Below, piece by piece: positions 10,990 to 22,393 of a DNA stretch of 45,753 bases. The number at the start of each line of letters is the position of its first letter. Within the stretch, counting starts at the first letter, position 1. The stretch lies in contig JBNGIS010004689.1 in NCBI GenBank assembly GCA_049999725.1, positions 17,551-63,303 of the forward strand. The letters are read 5' to 3'. The position numbers were made by a program, and so were the translations under genes. The stretch comes from Haplomitrium mnioides. Its lineage: Eukaryota > Marchantiophyta > Haplomitriopsida > Calobryales. The notes under the pieces are model-generated. The model was not told the origin of the DNA, did no database searches, and was given only the letters and a program-made list of their open reading frames with translations.

Positions 10990-13703
10990 TGTCAACCCCC
11001 TCCTTCAAGATTTAACCCCCAAAGGTGCCACTTTGGAAGAAAATGGATACACATCGGGCCTCAGGTTCTTTTGTGAAATGGCCCCGCATCCAAGTTATCC
11101 CTTTCAGGTCTTAAGGAATCTCAACTTTACCTTGCAAACCTTTCCGACTATCAACAATCACTTCAAAGACAAATCTTGCTTGTTTACACACACATCCGAA
11201 GTACATCTCGTTTATAATCTTAAGTATATTTCAGGGATCCAAGAATGGACCAAGACACCTTGCTTACAAAATGGACTCAAGGTTCAACACATGAAATACA
11301 AAGGGGCATGGTCTACAGTTCTATCTCCCTCTAAGTGGTGCCTTCTTCAAATCCTATCAAGTTGAAATCCTAGGTTGCTTTGAATCCAAAGTACTTTTTA
11401 GGAAATCGGAAAAGAGACAAATCTATCCAACATGCACGTACACACACACACTCTACACTTCACCACATGCCCTTTGATGCCAAGCGGCCTCAATGCCACA
11501 GGTTCAAACACTCAATCACTGACTTCTCCACTCCTCCACAGCCGTTCATCACTCCTTCATTCTCTGACCCACACATCCTATCCAGATAGTTTTTCAACTT
11601 CCATCACGAGAAGCCTTGAATTTACTTCCTTAGACTCGAAAGTGGATTTCTTTAACTTCCACTTCTGGAAGATAGTTCTCTCGACTACTGGCCAACCCAC
11701 TCCACCCCAAACCTTGACTGGATCTTCTGCGCAGTGCATGGACACTAACACAACCACTCCTCTCTTTGCTCCACTTGAGAGTTAAGACCAAAAACGCACT
11801 CCGAGCATTCTTGAGATTGATGCTCCTACACATATGACACTGAAACGACCCCAAGATCCCCCCTTCGCAACCTCTCTCAAATTCAGGACTGAAAGGTTTC
11901 CCTTCCTCTTTAAGTGTCGATCCACCTCCGAATGTTGGTCCATCTGCAAGGATAAGTACACCTGGATCGTTTGAGCCTCTAGAGCTCTCCGCCTAGTGAT
12001 TCTCAGCGCCCCTCCAATCCACTTCCACTCCTGCTAGCCTTCTTGCATGAGTCTACTCGCTCCAAGTAAAGCCTCAGCGGAAATTTCTCCTCTCTCCCTC
12101 GTTGCATCTTCTTGTCCGAGATAGTTTTCACACACTTCCCATTAGCATCAATCCCTCAAACATCGAAGTGAGCGAATCTATAACTCCTCTGCGTACCCTT
12201 TTGAGCGTTTCTTGTTCAAGATAGTTCCCCCCACCCCCCTTTTCAAAGTACGAGGCATTTGGCAATTTTTCTAGTTAGTAACAGTTTCTTGATGCGGTGA
12301 CCTTGTTTGCACGGCCCAAAGTTGTTCCGAAAAAGTACATTCCAAAATTGACTCGAAGACTGATCCGAATGTGATCTGAAGGAGGTTGTCGTTCTACAAG
12401 TTGGGTGCGAAGAAGTAGCTAGAAGAAGAGAACATCAATGTAGGCCTGAAAAACGTATAGCCGATGCAGATCTGAAAAGAGCGAGTTCGAAGAAGGTAAG
12501 GTCCAGTGGTCAACTTAGAAGAACTATTTTGAAGACTGATCCGATAAGATCTACTCGATGAGATGATCCGCACAGATAGCCTCATAAGTTGCTTCGAAGA
12601 AAATAGATCGGCTAGTTCTGATGAGAGGCGAACTCGGTGCAAAAAGAATGATCTGATGAAGATTGGATCAGTGCAGACCCGAGGCTCGACCAACCCAATA
12701 GGACTGACAAAACTCTATCTAAAGAAAAGATTGCGAAAGGCACGATAAGCCCGATTAGACCCCATAGGTGACGGGAGACTCTGATGATGGACGACAGAAC
12801 CCGATGATGGACGGTAGACCACAATGATGGATGGCAGCTCCGATGGTCTTTTCTGGTGGTTACTCCAATGATTGGCCTGTTCTGATGGGGCGCCATCCGC
12901 CACTATCTTCAAAGGGGAAGTTGGACTACCACGTCCAGTAGTAAACTCCAAAGTTTGACCGGATCTGATGAAATATTCCAGTGTAGAAAAGGTCGACGCG
13001 GCTCTGAGCAGAACCAAGGTCTGATCCAAAGAAGACTATCGGTTTGACCAAATGATCCGGACGAGTTCATAATGTCGACTGTAGACCCTGCTCATCCTTG
13101 GTGAAACCTAATTGGCGACAGAAGACTCGCTGATCAATTGTCGCTTGTGATGGTCAACCTCCATGGGGCCCACTACCATCCGATCGATGTGCGCATCCAC
13201 TGACCCCTCTGGTGTCGTCACCGCCTTCCGATGGTCATTTCATTCTTCATTCTTCTTCCCATTCTTCGACACTGGTCATGTTGGGAGCACCTCCCCTTCT
13301 TCTTCGCTGTCGAGCCCGACCATTGTACTACTAGTCAAGAAAAATCAATGGAGCTCCTTGCCTTACCTTTTAGTCCTTTTCCCTTGACATTGAGTCGCTG
13401 ATCCCATCCAATTCCCCGATCTTCCTTACTTGGACCTTGATCTTCTTTTTTTTCTGAGATTGCCTGACCCTCACCCTCCTGGGGAGTCTCTTCTCAATGT
13501 CCATAGAGAGTGTCCCGCCCTTCCCTGTTCTAGTCCCGATTCCACTCTTCAAATAGGATAGTTAGGCCTTTCTCTCTCCAAAACACTGACACTAGATATT
13601 CCTATGCCTTTGGTATATTTTAACATCGAAAAGTAGAGGAATGTTCTACCGTTGTCTCCCTATTCTAAAAATTTTCATTAGTGCCTCACTTCACCAACTG
13701 ATA
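10990..13703 (-). repeat. solo LTR of the GypA family, reverse orientation
   Basis: Read on the minus strand, this matches the LTRs at 15832-18797 and 30892-33599 over most of its length: the start at 13703 (tatcagttggtgaagtgagg), the middle (11600-11780) and the end (tctttccaaagtggc-type block, ending ttgaca at 10990). Both flanks are GTGTG (10985-10989 and 13704-13708), a perfect 5-bp target duplication. There are therefore no internal sequences: this is a solo LTR left by recombination between two LTRs. Its first two bases are TA instead of TG. The internal 39-bp array is present only as degenerate remnants around 12360-12730. Confidence 0.9.
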
Positions 13704-13708
13704 GTGTG

Positions 13709-14345
13709 TGTGATTGGAATTGTGTAGGGATGCAAGACGTTGGAAGGGAGAGAAAAAACAAGCACCTAGAGTGGGCTAGTAGAGTGTGACGAGGGACTCA
13801 TCAGAGGATGAGGAGGAGCAACAACAACTGTAAAAACTTTGCAGAATGTTTCTTTGCTTGCTGTCATAGGAATATAGGAAGTAAACATCTGTACAGTAGT
13901 ATAGTAGTACTTTGGATTCTACCAGCCACAAATGTGGCTTGTAGACACTTACCACCAGGGGTGGAAAACATGCAATAAAGTGATGTTCAGTGTCACCAGC
14001 AGCTAGGAGGTCAATAAGTGGCGTTAAGGCCAGTTTTGCATGGAGTAGACCCCTCCCTAGGCAAGGAATGCTCACCTTCAGTAGTTCAGCTCTCATAAAG
14101 GGGGCACTTGGGTGTTTTGAGGTGAAACCAAGGTCCCATTTGGATGACATAGAAATTTTTGTCGACCACGAGGGGATTCACTTGCCCATCGATAGAGGGA
14201 GCCAACAAGAAGTGAAAATTTCCAGTCATTGGCTGACCACATAGAAGAGGATCTCTAGACGCAATGGAGATCACCAACTTGTGGATCAAACTGCCAAGCT
14301 TGGACCAGACAACAACCATGAATGGTCATGCGTCCCAACGAGCTC
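13709..14345. other. non-coding leader-like stretch ahead of a gag remnant
   Basis: No convincing open frame. Position just ahead of the gag similarity suggests an untranslated leader or the degraded N-terminal part of that gag. Short reverse-strand frames (13776-14150) show no domain. Confidence 0.4.
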
Positions 14346-15831
14346 AGTGACTGTACTTGCGCTTTCAAGGTACCACCCGAGAAGACCACGATGTCTGGAT
14401 TGCAGAGTTTGAGAGCACACCGCATGCCAATGGGGAAGGGGCAATCATGATCACCATCTTGCTTGGGTTGCTGAACGGGGAAGCGGGGCCTTGGTATTGG
14501 GGGTTGTCTGACGCCAACATGAACATTTTGTCGGCATTTCAGGCATTGTTTCTGGCGGAATTCATAAAGATCGGCATGGACAATGAGGCTCTCATCCAAA
14601 TTGGACAAATCGAGTTGAAGAGAAAGGAGTCAGTAAGGAAATTCCTATAGCACTTCTAATGGCTAGCAAGAAGTGTTACGCCAGTACCAAAGAATGGGAT
14701 GCTTTGCTCCTGATTCATCTTGGGTCTACAAAGAAACGTAGGTGCCTGAGTGAGGCAAGGCAGCCCAGAGACATTTGATGAGGCGGTGGATAGAGCTTGG
14801 TCATATATCAAGGTGACGGTCTCCAACTCCCACAAGAAAATGAAAGTCCAATACGACACCAAAACTTCCTCTAGCAATGAGAACATCGAGTCCAGTGATA
14901 GTGAGACCTTAGACTCAGACTCTGAAGAGGGAAGTAGTGCCAATTCCAACGACGGGGGATCCAAGAAATGGAGGGAGAATAGAAGATAGCCAAGGTATAA
15001 GAACGACCACATCAAGAGAAAAGGGAGGAGCCGCCGAGAAAAGAGTCCCAAGTTGAAGGAGACCAAGAGTCATCCAGGCAAGACACGAGTAGAAGAACCT
15101 TCCAAGAAGAAGGGGGCCAAGATTCCATCCAAGATATCAACTGCAAGTTAGAAGCCCTCTCTATTCACTTCATAGGACTCAAGGCAGAAGGGAGGATAGT
15201 CAGCACTAGTAGAGCCCACGTTTGGTGTGTCCATTGCAGGAATTATGAGCATGCTGGCCACGAATGCCCCACTGAGGGCGCAACTATCCAATACGTATGG
15301 GAAGAGCCGCCTGAGTACGTCAAGGAAGAGGTTGACTTTGTTCCAGAGGAGCCTCCAGAGAATGTCTACTATGCAACTAGTGCCCCGAGTAATCTAATGA
15401 GCCGACTCATGATGTTGGAGCCAAGACATCAAGGTGGCTGGGGGCCAACCCTGCCAAAACACACCATGGGGGACAGCGAGAACTGTACACACAGTATGGT
15501 GTGCTGGAATTGCGGCTAGCTATGACACATCTCCACCAGTTACCCAGAACCTAGAAGTCATGGGTGGGGAATCCCACCAAAGCTCTACGCCATTTGCAAT
15601 AAGGAAGGGCACCTCACAATCGCCTGCCCCGCATAGCAAAGCAGGGAGTGGCCCCTATGCTTTCTGGGCCCCTTGTTGTTGAGGAGGCAGCCACCAACGT
15701 GCAATGGGTCAGAATAATGGGAACACAATGCACATTTGCTTGACTAGGAAGCCTCAACCGCAGAAGATTGCTATCGGGTGACAACGAGGGGAACATTGAA
15801 GAAGGCATACCGCAAGGATAAGAAGGATGTT
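14346..15831 (+). pseudogene. gag: gypsy gag remnant ending abruptly at the GypA LTR
   Basis: Translated in pieces, this gives a retrotransposon gag core (LLGLLNGEAGPWYWGL, then FLAEFIKIGMDNEALI and QIELKRKESVRKFL at 14357-14649). A Ser/Asp/Glu-rich linker (14850-14960), a Lys/Arg-rich segment, and CCHC-like knuckles follow: CVHCRNYEHAGHEC near 15222, a broken CWNCG near 15500, and CNKEGHLTIAC near 15596. The same layout is seen in the GypA gag at 19080-20480, so it is a related copy. Stops and frameshifts are frequent (for example TAG at 14648). The similarity stops at a DCYRV-TTRGTLKKAY stretch exactly where the LTR begins at 15832; GypA probably inserted into this gag, or the rest was lost by recombination. 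Confidence 0.8.
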
Positions 15832-18797
15832 TGTCAACTCAAGAAGTGAGGCACTAATGAAAATTTTAAAGTTTAGAAACAACATTGGAGCATTTCTTAT
15901 CTTTTAGGTGTTAAGATACTCGAGAGGCATTCGAGTATCTAGTATCAATGACTTGGAGCGAAGGTCGTCCAACTATTTGTTCAAAAAGGCCATCAGAAAG
16001 CAAGAATCGGGACTGCGACAAGGAAGGATGGGACAATCTCTAGAGATATTGAGAAGAGACGCGCAAGGAGGTTGAGGATAGAGCGATCTCATAAGAAGAA
16101 GAAGATTTAGGTCCGGGTGAGGAAGATCAAGGGAATTGGATAAGCTCAACGACTCAACATCACGAGAGAAGAGCTTAAGTTAAGGCCAAGAGCTCTATTT
16201 GTATTCTTCACTATTGGAACAACGACAAGGCTTGATAGCGAGAAGAAGGGGAGGCGCCCCCATCACAACCAAAATCGAAGGTTTGGAAGGAAAAGGAAGA
16301 ATGCGATGACCATCGGAAGTCAGCAACCACACTTGAGGTCGGGGGACGCTCTGTTCCATCGGTGTTAATGGGCCTCATTAGGGTCCGAATTGATTTTGGT
16401 CTTTCAAAGTCCTTCTATCCGAGATCTATCTGTAGTATCATGGTTGGTCAAAGCATCGGAGTTGACTTTATGAGATCGATTCTCTTATGACATAGCGGAG
16501 TGGTTAGACTTCCCTTTGGAAAGCAGTGTAGGGATGCGTCCTTTATTTCTATCAGGCACGAGGGTCCAACTTCCCTTTGGAAGAAATCATCGGGCAGAGC
16601 TCTATCAAGGTGAGTCATTTATTGAGGTTGACCATCAGAAGCTACAACTGATCATCGAGTCTACCATCGCTGATCGGGATTCACCAAGGATGAGCGGGTC
16701 TCGACAGGTTTGTAGTATTTTGAAGTTTGTCCTTCATCGAGGTTGTTTGTTTCTATTGAGTCAGGTCAAACTTTGGAGTTGAGTGTCCTTGGTCCTATCC
16801 TTTGAGCGAGCATGGCAGTCCAACTTCCACTTGGAAGACGGCGGCGGGCGGCGATCAATCAGAAAAAAAAAACCATTGGAGTTGACCATCCGAGGAATCA
16901 GCGCTAATCGGGCTCTCTTGTATGTATTCAAGGTCTCCTTTCAACTGTTTGGACTCGTGTGGATTCTACCTTCATCAGATCAACCTTTCGGATCTGCACA
17001 AAGCTCATCTTCATTGGATCAGCCTTTTGGATCTGCGCCAAGCTCACCTTCATCGGATTAGCCTTTCAGATCTGCGCCAAGCTCACCTTCATCAGATCAG
17101 CATTTCGGATTTGCGCCAAGCTCACCTTCATTGGATCAGCCTTTCGAATTTGCACCAAGCTTACCTTCATTAGATCGGCCTTTTGGATCTGCACCAAGCT
17201 CACCTTCATCGGATCAGCCTTTCACATCTGCACCAAGCTCACCTTCATCAGATCATCCTTTCGAATTTGCGCAAAGGTTACCTTCATCGGATCAGCCTTT
17301 CAGATATGTGCCAAGCTCACCTTCATCGGATCAGCTTTTTGGATCTGCGCCAAGCTCACCTTCATCGGATCAACCTTTCAGATTTGCGCCAAGCCTTCCT
17401 TCATTGGATCAACCTTTTGGATCTGGGCCAAGCATACCTTCATTGGATCAGCCTTTCGGATCTGCGCCAACCTTACCTTCATTGGATCAGCCTTTCAGAT
17501 TTGCGTTGAGTTTGTCTTCACCGGATCTGGCTGATCTTCCACATCCTCAAGACAGGTGTCGTCGCACTAAGAAACAGTTACACTCAAGAACGGCCAAGAG
17601 AGGGTCAGGATGGAAAGCCAATATCAGAGGGAAACGAGGAGGGAGTATAGATTGTCTCGCTTCAACATGTTAAAGGTTGAATATCTTGTACAAGAAATGC
17701 AACGAGGGACAAGGGAGGGAATTCCAATGATGTTTTACTTGAAGCGAGTGAACACATACAGAAGGGCTATCAAGGATGGAGGTGGACTGGAGGGGCACTG
17801 AGAATCGTTGGGCAGGAGGCTCTAGAGGCTCAAGCAATCAAGGTGTACTCATTCTTGAAGGCGGGCCAGCATTCAGAGGTGGATCGATACTTGAAACAGA
17901 AGAGGATTCCTTGGCCTTCAATTCGTGAGAGGCAGCCAACATGGGGGTCCTGATGTCAACTTAACGTTGGTCTATATAGGAGCATCAATCCTAAGAACGC
18001 TCGGAGGGCACTGCTGGTTTAAACATTCAAGTGGAGCTAAGAGAGGAGTGGTCGCATTAGTGCTTGCGCACTACATGGAAGATCCAGTCAAACTTGTGGG
18101 TTGAGTGAGTTGGCTAGCAACCAAGAGGATTGTTTTTCCCGAGGGGGAAGTTAATCTGACCTCTTCTGATCTTGTGGAAGTAAATCCAAGACCCTCTAGC
18201 GATGGAGGTGGGAAAACTATCTCGATAGGGTGTGTGGGTTGGGTGATGTGGGAGTGTTGATCTACTGTTGGTGCTTGGCGATTTCTGTTGTTTGGCACAA
18301 GTACATGTGTCATTGAAGTCACTCAGAATAGATGGACTTATGGTGAAGTGTAGAGCCTCAGTGTTGTTATAGCTAGCCTTGTCGATTCCTAGATTAGCAG
18401 AAGTATACTTTAGATTCTTAGTTGACTAGATTTGCAGATTGGGTGACCAATAGAAACAACTCACAACGAGACAGAACTGTAGTCATTGTCCCCTTTATAT
18501 TGTACATTTTGTGTCCTGAGCTTATATGATAAGCAAGAAGCCTTTGTGAGCTATAAAGTATTGAGTAGCGAAAGGCGGTGTGTTGGGTAGTTGTGTGTAG
18601 AAGTGTGCAGGCTAGTTTGTTGGGGTGATTGTCGATAAGCCGAAAGGCCTCCAAAGCAAAGCTCATGCTCCCTACAACCTAAAAGTGATAATTTGGATTC
18701 TAATGCCATCTCATAAAAGGACCTATGACCTCATTTGTCACCCTCTTCTTCCAAAGTGGCATCTTTGGGAGTTAAGGACAGAAGGAGGAGCATGACA
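15832..18797 (+). repeat. 5' LTR of GypA (about 2.97 kb)
   Basis: It begins TGTCAACTC at 15832 (the 3' copy begins TGTCAGTTGG) and ends gagcaTGACA at 18797, forming a TGTCA/TGACA terminal inverted repeat. The right limit was set by comparison with the solo LTR at 10990-13703, which shares the last 220 bp, and by a PBS-like site just downstream. It contains a 39-bp tandem array. Confidence 0.88.
16970..17515 (+). repeat. 39-bp tandem array in the GypA 5' LTR, 14 units
   Basis: Fourteen consecutive 39-bp units run without any length change, each starting cttcat-ggatcagccttt and continuing with a ggatctgcgccaagctcac-type half. A partial unit follows from 17516. Since 39 is 13 codons and the units lack stops, the forward frames stay open across the array (for example 191 codons from 16959) and give 13-residue periodic peptides such as SAPSSPSSDQPFG. 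This is an arithmetic effect of the repeat and not evidence of a protein. Confidence 0.95.
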
Positions 18798-19079
18798 TAA
18801 ATTTTTGGCGATAGAAGGAAGGCAAAGGTTCACACAAGCCTCAGACCAACACGAGACCAAGCAATCATTTTTTGCAGAAAGGACCTCCTAAGGTCACGTC
18901 GGTAAAAGGTTGAAAAGCTAGGAGAAACAAGCATCCTATTGTGAGCTAGCCTAACGTAGAGTAGAGAGGGGTATTGACTTGTGTGTAGAGTTGTCCTTGC
19001 CTGGCACTATAATGGCCAACCTACTGCCTCCTTCCGGACTGTGAGTTCGGTTCAAGTACAAGTCATTTAAAGGACAACC
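18798..19079 (+). promoter_or_regulatory. GypA leader with probable primer-binding site
   Basis: Three bases after the LTR end the sequence reads aatttttggcgatagaagg (about 18800-18818). The tttttggcg core resembles primer sites of plant gypsy elements and recurs at about 10370. I do not assign the tRNA. The rest is untranslated leader. Confidence 0.5.
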
Positions 19080-20480
19080 CCGATGCCTCGCTAGATGACC
19101 TAGAGAATCCCGCATCGGCGAATGGGTAGAGCGACGTGAAAATCGGTATCTTGTTAGCAGAGTTGAAGGGAGAGGCACAACGCTGGTATAAAAATTTGCC
19201 GAAAAATATCAAAAGAGACTGGGGAGCTTCCAAGGCTGCATTCGTGGTAGAATTTTGAAGAATTGAAGAAGAGATGGAGGTGTTAATCAAGATGGGTCAG
19301 CTTAGAATGAAGACGGAGGAATCCGTGAGAAGATTACTACAAAGATTCAAGAAAGTGTCTCGGAAGCTGAATCCACCAGCCACGGATGGAATGCTGACAT
19401 TGTGGTTCCTCGCAGCCCTGCCTAGAGGGATAGGGACATGGGTAAGGCATACAAACCCTCACACCTTAGAGGAGGCAGTGAATAATCCAATGTCAAGGCT
19501 GCGATCACCAACTCGCAAAGGAAAACAAGAGCCAAATATGAGTTGGAGGACTCTTCTAACACTTCAAGCAGCAAAGAGGAGACAGACGAAAGCTCCGCAT
19601 CGACCTCTGAGAGTGAGGATGACTAGAATAGCAGCAGCTTGGAGGAGGACCGGTCTTCATGGAAAAAGAAAAGGAGGAAGGAGAAAAAGAAGGATGCCAA
19701 GGATTGTGAGTCCCATCATGGTAGAGGGGTCAAAAAGAGGAAATCGAAGAAAGATGAGCCTAAACCCAAACCTAGTAAAAAGCAAGGGGGGAAGGATCAA
19801 ATGGATGAACTAAGTGCCAAGATGGAAGCCATAAGCATACTCTTTGCAAGAATCAAACCAAAGGGTCGTCCGCTCCTAACCAGACGAGTGGGAGTGTGGT
19901 GCATAGGGTGCAACAAGCATGGCCACTCTCCTCAAGAATGCTCGGTGGAGGCCAACACCGTCCATTATGTGAGAGAGAAGGAACTTGACTACATGCATGA
20001 AGAAGTTGATTATGTGCTAGAGTAGGCCCCATGGACGGTATATAAGATCAGCAATGGGCCTCGCACAATGCTTGGAAGGTTTGCAGGCGTGAGCGTGGGG
20101 CAAGGAAGTGGGTGGGCTGCGACTAGACTACCTCAAACGACCATCATGGTCTGTTGGAATTGAAGCCTACTTGAGCACATCTCTTCAAATTGTCCCAAGC
20201 CGTGGAAAACCAGTTATGGATACGCAACCACATTATGTTTCCAATGCAAGAAGGAGCAGCATGTGGCTCTCAATTGCCCTCTCAATATAGGAGGCCCGAG
20301 GTAGCCCCAAACACATGCATAAATCCCCCACCACTGGCAGTAGTTACTTTGGTAGCATTGGAAAAGGAGGAGGCAATCAAGCAAGAGAAAGAGAGAGGAA
20401 GCTGAGCTGCCAGTTTGGGAGACCTCAACACCCAAAGATTACTACAAAGTGGTGACTTGATCCAGATCCAAGTCCAAAAA
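19080..20480 (+). pseudogene. gag: GypA gag with zinc knuckles
   Basis: In the +2 frame, ILLAELKGEAQRWYKNLP (19145-19200) and WGASKAAFVVEF precede a stop at 19256-19258. The frame then reads on as MEVLIKMGQLRMKTEESVRR to a LEEAVN motif near 19480, the standard retrotransposon gag core. A frameshift near 19485 moves to the +1 frame, which carries a Ser/Glu-rich linker, a Lys-rich block and a CCHC knuckle CIGCNKHGHSPQEC at 19900-19941. The stop at 20023-20025 and two further degraded knuckles follow (CWN...HISSNC near 20152-20190 and CFQCKKEQHVALNC near 20235-20280). Gag would package the element RNA. The layout matches the remnant at 14346-15831. Confidence 0.82.
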
Positions 20481-20770
20481 AAAGGAACCAGCATAGGAAT
20501 GAGCACAAGATTAAGAAGGGGTCAGCTCAAGGGTCTCCATCACGTAGCTATTCAGATTACTAGCGAGACAATCCTAAATGGTTTTACCCCAAGCAACACG
20601 AAAACATGAGGAAGAAACTGGAGGCGTTGGATGCAGCACAAGAGAAGGAGGCAACAACGGAGACCATGAAGGAGGTCCAAAAACAACAAGAAGAACCCAA
20701 AGAAGCAGAGACGACTGTAGCAACCAAGGAAGAGGCAATGAAACCAGCCCCATACATCATCTAGACGGAG

Positions 20771-21184
20771 GTGAGAGACTGCCCAGTCGTGACTACAGTA
20801 GGGAAGCTGATCAACGATAGCCCATTGTATAGAAGGCAACGAAGGGAGTTGCAGATAGAAACCAAGAGAAGGAGGAGGCTACCTCAAATAGAAGCTCAAA
20901 CTGACTTGCGACTAGTATGCGAAGACAAGGGCGCTTTGAAAATTGACATCCAAATTGCGGGATGTATGTTGTCACTAGTACCTGTAGACGGAGGGGCAGG
21001 TGTCAACATTATGGTCAAGGAGACTGCACAAAAGTTGGAACTTAGAAAATTCCAACCCACCACTTGGATCATGAGGCTGGCCGATGGATCAAGAGTAAAA
21101 CCCTTAGGCTCCCTATTATGGGTACCGACTTTCGTCGGGGGCAAGGAATTCAAACTAAACTATCTCGTAATGCGTCCAGCTTGA
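20771..21184 (+). pseudogene. pol: GypA aspartic protease domain
   Basis: The 137-codon frame holds SLVPVDGGAGVNIM with the catalytic Asp at 20987-20989. In retroviral-type proteases the motif is D-S/T-G-A; here it is D-G-G-A, so the second position is atypical. LADGSRVKPLG and a NYLVM segment follow, as in plant gypsy proteases. The frame ends with TGA at 21182-21184, after which the reading (SPYLVLIKRHWL) would continue toward RT, so this stop is likely a break. Confidence 0.7.
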
Positions 21185-21437
21185 GCCTCTCCATATCTAG
21201 TACTGATCAAAAGGCATTGGCTGTATAAAGCTCGAGTTCTGCACAATTGGAGAATTCGACCTTGGTGTTCATCCCAGAAAAAACGGTAGTTCACTGTGGA
21301 TTGGTGCCGCATTTAGGAGAGACGCAAACAGATGAGGAGTATGACAATGAGTGGTCGAAAGAGGAGGAGGAATTGGAGTACCACTATCAGGTCTAAATGG
21401 TTAGCAAAGCAAAAGAGGAAGATTTATCGAGAGAAGG

Positions 21438-22393
21438 GTGGTGGCAATCAACCAGATAGAGCTGACGAGGAGGATGGTGGTAGAACCCGACATGAAGGAG
21501 CCCACTGAAGCTTTCATGAGTGGTGAGGCTACTGAGACTAGAGTAAAAGAGGAGTCTAGACAAATTCTAGACATTTGGCAAGTGGAAAACAATCTAAGGA
21601 CCAAGGTGACCCCTCGAGTGCAAGGAGGGTTGCACTTAGCAACATTAAAAAAGGAAGGCAACATGCATTGGAGGAATGAGGTTGGAATGGTACGAGCATT
21701 GCAACACAAACACGTGATCATCCATGAGGGACAAAAGTTCTATATAGGCATTGATTTACCCATAGTTGTAGAGCAAGCATTGACCCACATCCTCATAAAT
21801 TGCAATGATGTCTTTGCATGGAGTCATGCAGACCTCAAAAGAGTCCCCAATGAAATGGGAGAACATCGTATTGACGTCAAACCCGCGGCGATACCAATCA
21901 AGCAATGTTAGTACCTGATTCATCCTTGATTTTCCTTATTGGTGAAGGAGGAAATTGAGAAATTGTAGGAGGTGGATTTTATTTATCTAATTTTGAATGG
22001 TGAATAGGTGTCTCCTTTAGTAGTGGTGCCAAAAAAGCTTGGAGTAGACGGAGAACGGAAGATTGGAGTGTGTCATGATTTTTGAAAGTTGATTGACGAG
22101 ACCATGAAAGATCACAACCCTTTACCTTTCACGGATGGGGTGTTGGATTTGGTGGTTGGGGAAGAGATCTAGAGCTTCATGGATAAATACTCAAGATACA
22201 ATCAGATATGGATTCGGGAGGAGGACCAATTGAAGATGGCGTTCACCACACAATGGGGCGTGTTTGCCTTCCGAAGATGCCTTTTGGACTCTGCAATGCA
22301 CCGAGAACATTTCAGCGGATGATGACGAATATCTTTCATGATTATTTAAGAAGCTTTTTGGAAATCTTCAATGATGACTTTGTGGTGTATCGG
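21438..22393 (+). pseudogene. pol: GypA RT, N-terminal part up to the catalytic Asp pair
   Basis: The piece at 21438-21911 reads an RT-leading region (NCNDVFAWSHADLKRVP, then HRIDVKPAAIPIKQ). After several stops it continues with VVPKKLGVDGERKIGVCHDF, then MDKYSRYNQIWIREEDQLKMAFTTQWGVFAFRR in shifted frames. The last frame reads MPFGLCNAPRTFQRMM and EIFNDDFVVYR, with the two catalytic Asp at 22373-22378; the residue before them is Asn where Val or Ile is usual. The sequence is cut at 22393 by the chromovirus and resumes at 28573/28578. Confidence 0.85.
22389..22393 (+). repeat. left target duplication of the chromovirus
   Basis: atcgg at 22389-22393 pairs with atggg at 28573-28577; four of five bases match. 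The interrupted RT reads through when these are taken as one site. Confidence 0.75.

Noticed and set aside
16970-17515. CRISPR-like array
   Set aside because: Units are contiguous 39-bp tandem repeats without unique spacers, in a eukaryotic LTR.
16959-17673. Three overlapping frames (108-191 codons) that look like repeat proteins
   Set aside because: All forward frames are open because the unit is 39 bp; the region lies inside an LTR, and the 3' LTR copy shifts frame within the array.
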